From Akkermansiaceae bacterium (GTDB lineage: Bacteria > Verrucomicrobiota > Verrucomicrobiia > Verrucomicrobiales > Akkermansiaceae), in NCBI GenBank assembly GCA_018402445.1, contig JAGYIT010000017.1:372001-436000 (forward strand): DNA of 64,000 nt, given 5' to 3'. Of the stretch, positions 26,201-34,190 are shown in pieces. The notes under the pieces were generated by a model, which searched no databases, was not told where the DNA came from, and saw only the letters and a program-made list of their open reading frames with translations. Position numbers and translations under genes: made by a program. The stretch's first letter is position 1; each line of letters opens with the position of its first letter.

Positions 26201-29200
26201 CCTGAGAAAGACGCCTTCAAGATCGCCAAGGTCGATACCCACTTCCATTGTGGTGGATGACGATAGAATGTTGAGCCTTCTTGCTTTGAATGCCTTCTCG
26301 ATTTCTTCCCTCAAGTCCGAAGTGATTGCCGCCGTGTGCTCTCGAATCAAAGCCGATGGAAAACACTGCCCGCCATTATAAAGGAAGTGGTAATGATTCC
26401 CCTCCATTGCCTTCTTCCAGATAGTGGCATCAAGCGGCTCAACCGTTCCATCGCATCTCCATTGGGTGCAAATGTTGGCGACGGAACAAGCGGTAACTTT
26501 TCCGCATTTATTGCATTGGTGAACCGGCTTGCTTTGGTCACGCAATCTTGCCGTAATACGTTTATGATTAACTACCATTGCGCGCTCACCTTCTATCATC
26601 GGCTTCAGAATTCCGATTTCCTCATCAATCAAATGCTCCCATAGCTGTGCGATAATCGCCTCCCAGTCCTGAATATTGAGCTTATCCCTAAAAACCTCAA
26701 CGTATCGGTTCAGGTAGAATCCTCCGGTAGGTCTTCTGGAAATGAGCTTGAATTTTGCATCAGGATGATCGCCTTCAAGAACATACGATCTGTCAGTCTG
26801 ATTGTAAGCCCCCCAGATAAAATCGGAAACTTGGGTGAGACCTTCAGGCATGTCGATCGCACGATTCATCCGCATTGAATCGATCACCCAACGAACTAGG
26901 GAGCTACCCAGTTCTTCCGCAAGCCCCAGACTTTCTGAAATTTCGTCATACGGAATACCGGTGTAATTGATCTCGATCAGTCCTAGATCCTCAAGCGACT
27001 GACGGCTGCCACCCGGTGCGGCGAACTCTCTGAATAGTCTGCCCCGTATAATTCTCTCGAACTCATTGAGTTCGCCAAGCTTGGGGTTTTCTCCATTCTC
27101 ATCTGTTAGCCCACATTTGAGAATCTGCCTCTCGGCAAGTCTTATGGCGATATTGTTTAATGAGACGGCACTCTCCTCTTTCCGCAAGTAATCGACAACT
27201 TCACGTTTGACCAGAATGTCCTCATGGGTGCGCTGGAAGTTCGGGGCAAAGAACGCTGCATCTTGCCGGTTATCACTGAAGACCAGAAGATTCCGACCGT
27301 TGCCCGGCAGTTTGTTTCTTTTAGTAGTGTCCTGAACCGTGGGTAGGTGGCTGTATAGCACTTCGCAGATCGTGCTGGCGAGCGCCTGATCTCCTGGGTG
27401 AAAACCGGTGATGATTTCGGACGAGTCACGGCTCCCGCAGGAATGGCAGGTTAGAACAAAGGTAGCTGGTGTCGGCACCCCACCATTCGTTGTTTGAGCC
27501 GACATCTTGGCTCTGTGGGTGAAGAGCCATTCGCTCGCTTCATCCTGGTCGGAAAGCTGGATCTTGGTCTGTCCAGTCATGAGGTGGATGAAAACCTCAT
27601 CCGGACGACTCGCATCATCGGCATCTTGATCATCCAGATCACCGGGCAATACCGTTCCTACCTTGGGCTTGCACCAGAGAACGGTACGTTGGCTGAATTT
27701 TGACGCCCTTTCCGGGCTCAGAATTCCAGCCAGTTCGAAGCCCTCGAAATAGAGTTCCCCACATTTGCGACAGGTCAGGAGACGGAATCGTGGGGATCCC
27801 GTTTTGTGATCCTTAAATTCCCTTTGAAACCGCAAGTCGGTTGCTTGTTCCGGATTATCGTTCTTATTCTGGATGCGAATCGTCGCCTCTTCGATTCCAC
27901 GGGTGAGCAGATGATAGCGTGCCGGCAATAACGGGAACGCGTTGCGATCCTCCCTGGCGTATGCAGCAAGTGCCACGAGGCCTCTAAGTGCCTGTTGGGC
28001 TGGGTCGAGTTGCTCGCCTGGGAACAGGTCTGTTGCCACTTCAGAAAGCGGCCGCATTTCGTGTTTCGAGAGATATTCGGCTGTTTGATGGATCGTCTCG
28101 TCATCGGACAGATAGCGGCATAGGTAGTGTTGCAGTGTCTCATCACCTTCGGGTTCAATAGCATAGATGCTCAATTCGCGAACTGCATCCAACCAAGGTT
28201 TCAGCTGTTTCGATTCCTCCAATCCTCGAACCGCGGCCAACGAGTCATGCAGGCCGATCCACTCTCCAGCGGTCTTCCTCACGGTCGGGGTGGTGCTTCT
28301 CAAACGATGGTGATGAAGACGATCCGACGTTACCACTTCCGAGAACTTGGTTCCGAAAAGCCTGCCAGCAAAGCTCAGCACTTTGCGCTTGGCATCCTCG
28401 CTTTTGCCGAGGCTTGCGCTCGTCCCGATCGAGCGGACGTCCTTGTTCGGGGCGTATCGGTTTTTGAGCTTCCGAAGCAAGAGAGCGACTTCTGTCGCCT
28501 GCGCACCCGAGTAAACGTGGACTTCATCCAGAACGATGAATTTCAGATCAGCGTTGGCGAACAGCCCGGCGTTTCTCGGAAGCAGCAAAAGGTGCTCCAG
28601 CATCGCATAGTTCGTGACAAGAACGTGGGGTGGAGTGTCCAGCATCTCATCTCTGGAGAGAAGCCAGTTGGACGGGATTTTGTTACCGAAGAGTGCCCGC
28701 ATCTGGCTATTGGGGCTGTCCAGTAGATCCCGTTCTATCGTGTCCCTGCTATCCCGGCTGGACGTCTGGCCGGTGAAGCGCCCGATGGTGATTCCTTGCC
28801 TAGCCAACTCGCCGGCGATTACGGGGACAAGCCTGGAATAGAGCTGGTCATTGGCAAGGGCGTTGAGCGGATACACCAGGATCGCCCGCACTCCCGGTTG
28901 CCCTGCGATATTCGCTTTGAGCAAAGCATCGAGCATCGGGAACATGAAGCACTCCGTCTTCCCCGATCCAGTGCCGGTGGCTACAACGATGTTTTTGTCT
29001 TCAGTGACAATTTTCTGAATCGCCTTGTCCTGATGCTCATGGAGGGGCCGCGAATAGACAGACGGATTAAGTTCACTGAACGCCTGATGAAGAATCCCCT
29101 TCTCCACCAGATCCTTGAGTGATCGGCCTTTGGGGAAATCAGGCAGCGCTTCCAGATAGGGACCTTTGATCAGGGCTCCGTCCTCACTGAGCTTCTCCAA

Positions 29201-29329
29201 GGCGTTTTCCCTGAGCTTCGGGAAGCGGCGGCTGATCGGTAGCGCTGTGAGCAGATAGCGCTTGATCCGGCTTTGGAGGTCTTCCTGAAGTGCGATTGGA
29301 TCAACCTCGATTGGGAACTGGGTTTTCAT
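23276..29329 (-). CDS. druE: DruE-like DEAD/DEAH helicase with DUF1998 (Druantia type III-like)
   Basis: The 2017-residue protein has an SF2 helicase core with Walker A A-T-G-T-G-S-G-K-T (about residue 120), Walker B D-E-V-H (about 270) and motif VI Q-Q-R-A-G-R-A-G-R-R. It carries several Cys pairs and a C-terminal DUF1998 region with the cluster C-S-G-N-C-T-R-S-C-S-K-C. Length and domain order fit DruE, the helicase of Druantia anti-phage systems; a related Lhr/MrfA-like or DISARM DrmA+DrmB fusion is the alternative. It overlaps the upstream DruH-like gene by four bases. Anti-phage function is inferred from the family. Confidence 0.78.
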   Translation of the reverse strand: MKTQFPIEVDPIALQEDLQSRIKRYLLTALPISRRFPKLRENALEKLSEDGALIKGPYLEALPDFPKGRSLKDLVEKGILHQAFSELNPSVYSRPLHEHQDKAIQKIVTEDKNIVVATGTGSGKTECFMFPMLDALLKANIAGQPGVRAILVYPLNALANDQLYSRLVPVIAGELARQGITIGRFTGQTSSRDSRDTIERDLLDSPNSQMRALFGNKIPSNWLLSRDEMLDTPPHVLVTNYAMLEHLLLLPRNAGLFANADLKFIVLDEVHVYSGAQATEVALLLRKLKNRYAPNKDVRSIGTSASLGKSEDAKRKVLSFAGRLFGTKFSEVVTSDRLHHHRLRSTTPTVRKTAGEWIGLHDSLAAVRGLEESKQLKPWLDAVRELSIYAIEPEGDETLQHYLCRYLSDDETIHQTAEYLSKHEMRPLSEVATDLFPGEQLDPAQQALRGLVALAAYAREDRNAFPLLPARYHLLTRGIEEATIRIQNKNDNPEQATDLRFQREFKDHKTGSPRFRLLTCRKCGELYFEGFELAGILSPERASKFSQRTVLWCKPKVGTVLPGDLDDQDADDASRPDEVFIHLMTGQTKIQLSDQDEASEWLFTHRAKMSAQTTNGGVPTPATFVLTCHSCGSRDSSEIITGFHPGDQALASTICEVLYSHLPTVQDTTKRNKLPGNGRNLLVFSDNRQDAAFFAPNFQRTHEDILVKREVVDYLRKEESAVSLNNIAIRLAERQILKCGLTDENGENPKLGELNEFERIIRGRLFREFAAPGGSRQSLEDLGLIEINYTGIPYDEISESLGLAEELGSSLVRWVIDSMRMNRAIDMPEGLTQVSDFIWGAYNQTDRSYVLEGDHPDAKFKLISRRPTGGFYLNRYVEVFRDKLNIQDWEAIIAQLWEHLIDEEIGILKPMIEGERAMVVNHKRITARLRDQSKPVHQCNKCGKVTACSVANICTQWRCDGTVEPLDATIWKKAMEGNHYHFLYNGGQCFPSALIREHTAAITSDLREEIEKAFKARRLNILSSSTTMEVGIDLGDLEGVFLRNTPPDISNYQQRAGRAGRRAQAAPVAITYARNRRYDQDVFDHAGDFLNRNPKTPSVHLANPRLFQRHQFSILVSQYLAHRGLAGTGLQIGQLFGLPKFVTSGSDLVPENPGDSIVFTSENEKQFIENLREWVQSLDSQPARDLAEELLTCLKGELQDSEKETLARVSAAMTSSFIDAMDQLVQAFGSRYQHYMSAAVELRNGHNSAKAAGMENDGKRWANSPIVNFLSKYGIIPSYSFPIDNIELQVMDGTFRRNGFGGNSANIELNRDAKMGIREYAPGAEVIANGRVWTSAGIAHQPRQFMPTFAYKTCTSCLHIESHEDRSLIPATCSSCSQPLLSEVCYHKEPKGFITSAHEPNGKEPGFRRNLSPPSTESQLIGNAPAYRFEGTDLLRAQWVYQSAQEGRMIIINKGSGRGFRSCKCGWAFPVPNTPSQNTDHHNPYTGIRCTETPSTFSFDLSHTFHTDVLQIRLETDLPRPRDVPQSASPEEVEKAREGVARSIAESIRLAACKLLDLPEMELASSYRWKANGIEIILYDAVSGGAGYCKKVHELHLSKLLMFAKDEIATCSGNCTRSCSKCLRSYSNQTYWEEFRRVDALDWLSRVCSLRRDDPRVKSGAVDVQIKRVEEICSNASKIILLRRSLGDLVGSLPTNDATGAECALTEIYPGWKAIQQWLVSGKKVHVLSAASLDFHDPTNGRAIRIAAAFLPHVQDQTLELSVGVDSFTGTEPHAIAVNEIDKKATVLYSPEFIGSSLERLWPETVLAKEIPLSEITEFFCPGNPVSVAELQPPSGVNHSHYRMNQPRDLAKDFQFIVTEEIKSIEIVDRYLFAMDHNADALIRLLESFAGMWKSKPERITLTYGPSGNPQEDQAWRNAAFNFVIALQKKPEFSGIIIQPMPRSYREPRGDKHDRRIRIQSRPVDAPVISSSRSGRQRAGKTNQPRQVSKTFTAELTGGVSHLMDVGFETNVFTWVK

Positions 29330-32300
29330 GGAGAGCTGGGTGTTTCTGGATTAAAAAGGGCGAAGTCGAGAAGCGCCATGTAGTAGGCGAATAATTCAGG
29401 GGCGAAAGAAAGGATCAGATTGATGGGGTGGGACTGGATGTTGGATCCAGAGAACCCCTCCATTTTCTGGGTGAACTCTTTGCTGGATATGAGTCCGTTG
29501 GCAGCAGCTCGGCTTAGGGCGCAAAGAGTCCAAGTGGCGGTGTTTAGCTGACTGGACTGCTCGCTGGTGAGAAGTGGCAGGCATGGAGCGTCCGGCACTT
29601 CGAAGTGGTCTGGACGATCGAGGTTCGCATTGTCCACCCAGGGTCGATAACCGATCACGGTTTTCAGGGACGGCAGAAGCTTATGACAGTGAAGGCTTGT
29701 ATTGGAGAGTCCATGGAGTGCGCTTCTCAGCGGGTGCTCTGGATCATCGGAGTTGGATGCCTTGGCGAGAATACGGGCACGGCGGTCGAGATTCTTGATG
29801 CAATGCAGAAGGTGTTTGGCGGACAGCAACGCGGGCTCGTCCAATTCGCTCGCGGACTCATCGTGTTGGAGGACGCGGATAAAGACGGGTTTGAAAAAAC
29901 GTTGGAAATCAAAACCACGGAAATCAGCAGCTTTCCCTTGAAGAACCAAAGGAGAATTCTCAAAGGACATGAACAGCTCGTGGGGGTGCCTCTTTTCATG
30001 GAAGACCGCGCGGGCATATTGTAGTCGCCCCCCTGCCCTCTTGACTGACGCTCCTAGCGCTAGGCACGAGAAAATCCCTGTGTCTTCAACCTCATCTGAG
30101 CAAGCGAAGTCTTCCCACCGCCTGCGAAGGGTATGAGGGTTGCAGGAAAAGAGAAACTGCCTGACTACCGGGGCGACTGTCGCCGCCGCATGTGTCTCAA
30201 GTTCCAAGGCACCTTCGCGCCACCAGATATTCGTGTCCCTGTTGCCCGATGACTCCCTCCGGGTTGAAAGCTTGTGGGAAAGCGACGTCAGGTATTTGGC
30301 GCTGTGGCCGTAAACGCTCGATGGGTATTTCACCGTCAATAGCCGACTTATCTGATTGAGGGCTTGTCCGACTTCCTCTTCTTTCAAACCAGCGTAAAGG
30401 GAGACGTCTTCCTTCTGTGAGTGGAAATTGCTAACCCTCCATAAGTGGTGCCACCAACTGAACTTTTCTTCGTCGAATGGCTCTTCACCCGAAACCAGAA
30501 TTCTAACGTGCGAAGCCTGTATGCCATCTGCACATTGCATTGGTTGCCAATCCTCCGTTCCTTTCGGTGCTCTGAGCAAATCCACGAATAGCAGTTTGCT
30601 TGCGCACTTGCTTGGGGAAACATCGACGCTGACTTTCAGTCGATCCGGGTTTGTTCCGTCTGCTTTGAGGAGGCGGACGGCTGTCTCAATTCCTTCGGCG
30701 ATCATCTTGGTCTCATCGAAATCCTCAACAGTCTCCCCCTCCTCGAAGAGCACCGTAACCTCGCCTAAGATTGGAGTGGGCGATTCGCTGTAGTCGAGAA
30801 CTTGAATGGCAAGCCTCCCCAGATCTTCGCACGGTATGGTTGTTTTCCATCTCTCGATTCCCTGTCCGTGATCCAGGTTCAGTTCGAGTCGCTTGGCAAT
30901 CAAGCTGGAGTTGAAACCAAAGATCCGGATGGTCTCGCCTTCGGAGTTGCGCGCTTCGACGAGGCCGGATTTCCCGAACTGCGCCATGAGGGATCGCAGT
31001 CCAATCTGGAGCCGAACCCGGACTTTACCCAAAGTTGCGAACTCGCTTCCGTTGCATAGCAGAGACCAGTCCTCGAAACCGCCTGATTCGAAAACGATCA
31101 CGCGGGAATCCTTGTCACTGACCGTCAGGGTTTCGGAATTTTTGAGTTCCGTCAGGTTGCCGTCGTCAGGATCCAAGCAAGCAGCCGATACCCCAGGTCG
31201 CAAAAGGGAGATCGCTTCGTCGCTTCTCAGAGCGATTGTGATTCGGGGTGCTCCATATCCTTTCGCGAACCCAATGCCAGTCTTTGACGGCGCAATCCCT
31301 TTGGAGCGGTTGAAGTCAATATTCTCAGGACTCGATGCGCAGTGGAATCCCGAATGCCTGCTGATATGAGCGAGTCCTTTCCAATACCAGAGCTCCCGGA
31401 CAACCGCGGTCGCTTGGGTTGAAATTTTCACCCTCAAAGGATGGATGCCCGGAGGAAGGGATTCGACTACCTCCCCCAGCGCGCTTTCCAGCACGGAGCT
31501 GTAATCGTAAACCCCCTGGTCACTTTGCTGCAGCTGGTTTTCGCTTTCGTGTAGTCCCGACCCACCGCTGGTGATCGTAATCTTCAGGCTTCCGGAATGC
31601 TGGTCTTTTGGAATGTAGGCAAGGAAATCAAACCTGTTCCCGTAGTGCAAACGAAGGCCATCTTCCAAGAGAACCGACTGAGCATCTTCTGCTGCATGGT
31701 AAATTCCAGCCTTCAATGCGGGGCTTAGGATCGACTCGGTATGATCGTGAAGAATGTGAAGCGGTTCTATCCCTGGACGGAGCGTGATTTCGTGAAGGAT
31801 CCGGTAATCCCCTCTCAGTTCCTCCGCGTCAGGTTCGTCGGAGCTGGCATCGGATTTCATCACCACGAGATACTCACCCGGAAGTAGGTCGGTATTGCTT
31901 CCCACACGCACATTCTTCTCCCGAAGCGTGGCGGCATCGAAAACCCTGAACGGCTGCTCCAGCGACAAGTCCACGGCGAATGACTGGTCTGGATACCCCC
32001 CAGGCAAATTTCTAAGCCGAATTTCGTGTTTCCCTCGTCCGATCTCGAACTCCGATAGCCGCCGCTCGCTTTGTGGTGAGTATTGCACCCCATTCACCTG
32101 CCAATACGTCGAGTGGGAAGTCAGCGATCCCGGTTGCTTGGGAAGTATCAGCTCAAAGCCGGCGTGAGTCGTTGAAAATGAAACGTATGGGGATTTCAAG
32201 GAAACCTGCCGACCACCGGACTCGAACGCCGCTTTCATCGGCGGAATCAGGTGCGTGGGGAGAATTTCAAAGCGCCCGTATACACAGCTTGAAATCAGAC

Positions 32301-32898
32301 GGTGAACCACCACGCCGCCGACTTCTGTTTGCAGGATCTTCTTCAGGTTCGGTTGATTGTGGATGTGGTGATTCAGGGCGATGGCGAAGTTGCCGAGAGC
32401 GATGGGATCCTCAAGGTCGGGCAGCGGGTGGTGATTGATGGCGGTTTGCACTCCGAGCCCCAGCGCCTCCGCCCACGCGTGCAGTATCGAAGCCTGAGCC
32501 ATCATGGGGGCAATGTGTGACCAAGCCATGCTCGATACATCCGGGTCAATCACCCCCAGCCGACGGCAAGCAGTTGAAAATAGGTTGGCCAGACGTTCAC
32601 GCTCTTGCGGAACCGTGAACGGGATTTTAAGACGATCCGAAAGTGGATCCCAGAATGATTTCCCCTTGCTAACCGCTTGGGATGCCCCCGCCGCAATGGC
32701 GTAGGTCGCCGCGCCGGGTGCCAGGACACCGATCAGGTCGAAGAGCTTGCGGATACTGCCGTTACAGTAATCCACAACTTGCTGGATGCACTTCTCCTCC
32801 TCCGAAGCCGTGAGCGGCAGCAGGCCGAGTGTAATCGGTCCCTCCGCTGCCAACAAGTGCTGCAGGACGATTTGATTGGCTTCTTCGGGGACTTTCAT
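29326..32898 (-). CDS. druH: DruH-like large partner of the helicase
   Basis: A very large protein of 1190 residues from the ATG at 32896-32898. An upstream in-frame TTG at 32982 would overlap the response regulator gene. No enzyme motif is visible. A hydrophobic Gly/Ala-rich stretch near residues 55-75 could be a membrane or buried segment. The middle looks beta-rich, with many Ser-Gly strands, and the end is helical. Size, order and four-base overlap with the helicase match DruH-DruE of Druantia type III, which is the basis of this call; the sequence match itself is remembered only weakly. Confidence 0.5.
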   Translation of the reverse strand: MKVPEEANQIVLQHLLAAEGPITLGLLPLTASEEEKCIQQVVDYCNGSIRKLFDLIGVLAPGAATYAIAAGASQAVSKGKSFWDPLSDRLKIPFTVPQERERLANLFSTACRRLGVIDPDVSSMAWSHIAPMMAQASILHAWAEALGLGVQTAINHHPLPDLEDPIALGNFAIALNHHIHNQPNLKKILQTEVGGVVVHRLISSCVYGRFEILPTHLIPPMKAAFESGGRQVSLKSPYVSFSTTHAGFELILPKQPGSLTSHSTYWQVNGVQYSPQSERRLSEFEIGRGKHEIRLRNLPGGYPDQSFAVDLSLEQPFRVFDAATLREKNVRVGSNTDLLPGEYLVVMKSDASSDEPDAEELRGDYRILHEITLRPGIEPLHILHDHTESILSPALKAGIYHAAEDAQSVLLEDGLRLHYGNRFDFLAYIPKDQHSGSLKITITSGGSGLHESENQLQQSDQGVYDYSSVLESALGEVVESLPPGIHPLRVKISTQATAVVRELWYWKGLAHISRHSGFHCASSPENIDFNRSKGIAPSKTGIGFAKGYGAPRITIALRSDEAISLLRPGVSAACLDPDDGNLTELKNSETLTVSDKDSRVIVFESGGFEDWSLLCNGSEFATLGKVRVRLQIGLRSLMAQFGKSGLVEARNSEGETIRIFGFNSSLIAKRLELNLDHGQGIERWKTTIPCEDLGRLAIQVLDYSESPTPILGEVTVLFEEGETVEDFDETKMIAEGIETAVRLLKADGTNPDRLKVSVDVSPSKCASKLLFVDLLRAPKGTEDWQPMQCADGIQASHVRILVSGEEPFDEEKFSWWHHLWRVSNFHSQKEDVSLYAGLKEEEVGQALNQISRLLTVKYPSSVYGHSAKYLTSLSHKLSTRRESSGNRDTNIWWREGALELETHAAATVAPVVRQFLFSCNPHTLRRRWEDFACSDEVEDTGIFSCLALGASVKRAGGRLQYARAVFHEKRHPHELFMSFENSPLVLQGKAADFRGFDFQRFFKPVFIRVLQHDESASELDEPALLSAKHLLHCIKNLDRRARILAKASNSDDPEHPLRSALHGLSNTSLHCHKLLPSLKTVIGYRPWVDNANLDRPDHFEVPDAPCLPLLTSEQSSQLNTATWTLCALSRAAANGLISSKEFTQKMEGFSGSNIQSHPINLILSFAPELFAYYMALLDFALFNPETPSSP

Positions 32899-32972
32899 GA
32901 TGGGTGGACTTCTGGAGCGCGATTCAAATCCTGATACTAAATCTGCATGATATTGGTGATACGAAGGTTGGG

Positions 32973-34190
32973 TTACAGACAAGTGTAGTGATCGGCAGCT
33001 AAGGCCCCATTGTCTAAAATCTTGCCGGATGTGGCGACACGAACGCGGATGCCTCTCCCAAGCTCATTATTCTTCACCAACCAGCTACCGATACAAATAT
33101 TCTTACGGCCGGTCTCTTCAAGATGGTCGGTCTTGACGAAAGCATTGCCCCCTCGGTTTACAGAAATCACCTCACCCTCCACTTCGAGAAGCGAACCAAT
33201 TCCAGATTGGGAAATAGAATCCCAGTTTTTCATATTCACCAAAGGATCGGAATGAACTTCCATGTAGGCCTTAGTCCAAATGATGAAATCCATGGTCATC
33301 AATGTCGCGATTTCAAGAAGTTGGTGATCCGGATTCCACTTCTCAATTTCCGAAATGCTTGGCTTATTCTCTGGGGTTTCACCGTCACCCTCCGAATGCG
33401 AACCGACTTGGCAGACATTGAGAACGAACTTGAGTTGCTCGCCAACCAGTTTCGGTATCACTCCCGCTTTCGCTTGCAAGCTCCCTCCCTCCCTACCAAA
33501 TCTCGCTTCCATTCCGGCTAGGAAGAGGCTGCTTCCTTGCAGGTTCACGATGCCATTCTCGATCAGCCGTTCATGAAGGATTCCAACCGCATGGAGTTTT
33601 CTAAATGCGAACTCCAACACCTTTCGGAGATCGTTGTAAGGCTCCGATAAAAGTTCCGATCCGGTGCGGAAGCTATCCAGAATGGGAAAAAGCATGCGCC
33701 AACCATCCCCGCCCATCCATTCGCAAGCCGCGTGTGCAGCCGGGTAACGGTTTCTAATCGTCATGCTGCGGCTTCCGCTGATCAGCTGTCGAAGGCCCTG
33801 GAAAAGCTCATTATTGCTTTGCAACTTGCTGAAAATCGCGACTCCATCGACCATATCTTCGAAGTTGGAATCCCCGATCAGATCAGGCTGCCCGGTGAAG
33901 ATCACATGTGGTATGTCACGTAGATTGTTCATGCCGCTCATCTTTGCAAGTTCAGCAAGAGATGCTCTGAGCCCCTTTGTCGTAGGAACCTCTTCGGTGC
34001 TGTCCTTGAAAACTTTGGCATCCAGAATCACTGCATCCACGTCGTGCAGGTTTTTTCGAAGATATTCCATTCCTTCGCGGGATGTTTTGAACGGCTGGAT
34101 GTCGAAGCCCTCACGATCCGCCTGATCGATGAAGCTCTCCTGCTCATCGTATTGATCGTCGATCCAAATGATTTTATAGCGATTAGTCAT
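32973..34190 (-). CDS. Receiver-domain response regulator with unknown output domain
   Basis: From the ATG at 34188-34190 the protein is 405 residues. The N-terminal about 140 residues form a CheY-like receiver: acidic pair D11-D12 in I-W-I-D-D-Q, phosphoacceptor D57 in V-I-L-D-A-K, Thr in V-I-F-T-G, and Lys in I-F-S-K-L. The remaining about 260 residues are mostly helical and match no output domain that I know. The start overlaps the end of the histidine kinase fusion gene by 8 bp, so the two should form a cognate pair. Its proximity to the DruH/DruE-like genes suggests that it controls or activates them. Confidence 0.78.
   Translation of the reverse strand: MTNRYKIIWIDDQYDEQESFIDQADREGFDIQPFKTSREGMEYLRKNLHDVDAVILDAKVFKDSTEEVPTTKGLRASLAELAKMSGMNNLRDIPHVIFTGQPDLIGDSNFEDMVDGVAIFSKLQSNNELFQGLRQLISGSRSMTIRNRYPAAHAACEWMGGDGWRMLFPILDSFRTGSELLSEPYNDLRKVLEFAFRKLHAVGILHERLIENGIVNLQGSSLFLAGMEARFGREGGSLQAKAGVIPKLVGEQLKFVLNVCQVGSHSEGDGETPENKPSISEIEKWNPDHQLLEIATLMTMDFIIWTKAYMEVHSDPLVNMKNWDSISQSGIGSLLEVEGEVISVNRGGNAFVKTDHLEETGRKNICIGSWLVKNNELGRGIRVRVATSGKILDNGALAADHYTCL

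Noticed and set aside
23276..32898. DISARM (drmA/drmB) instead of Druantia
   Set aside because: DISARM has separate drmA and drmB plus drmC and methylases; here helicase and DUF1998 are on one 2017-residue protein with a DruH-sized partner and no PLD or cytosine methylase.
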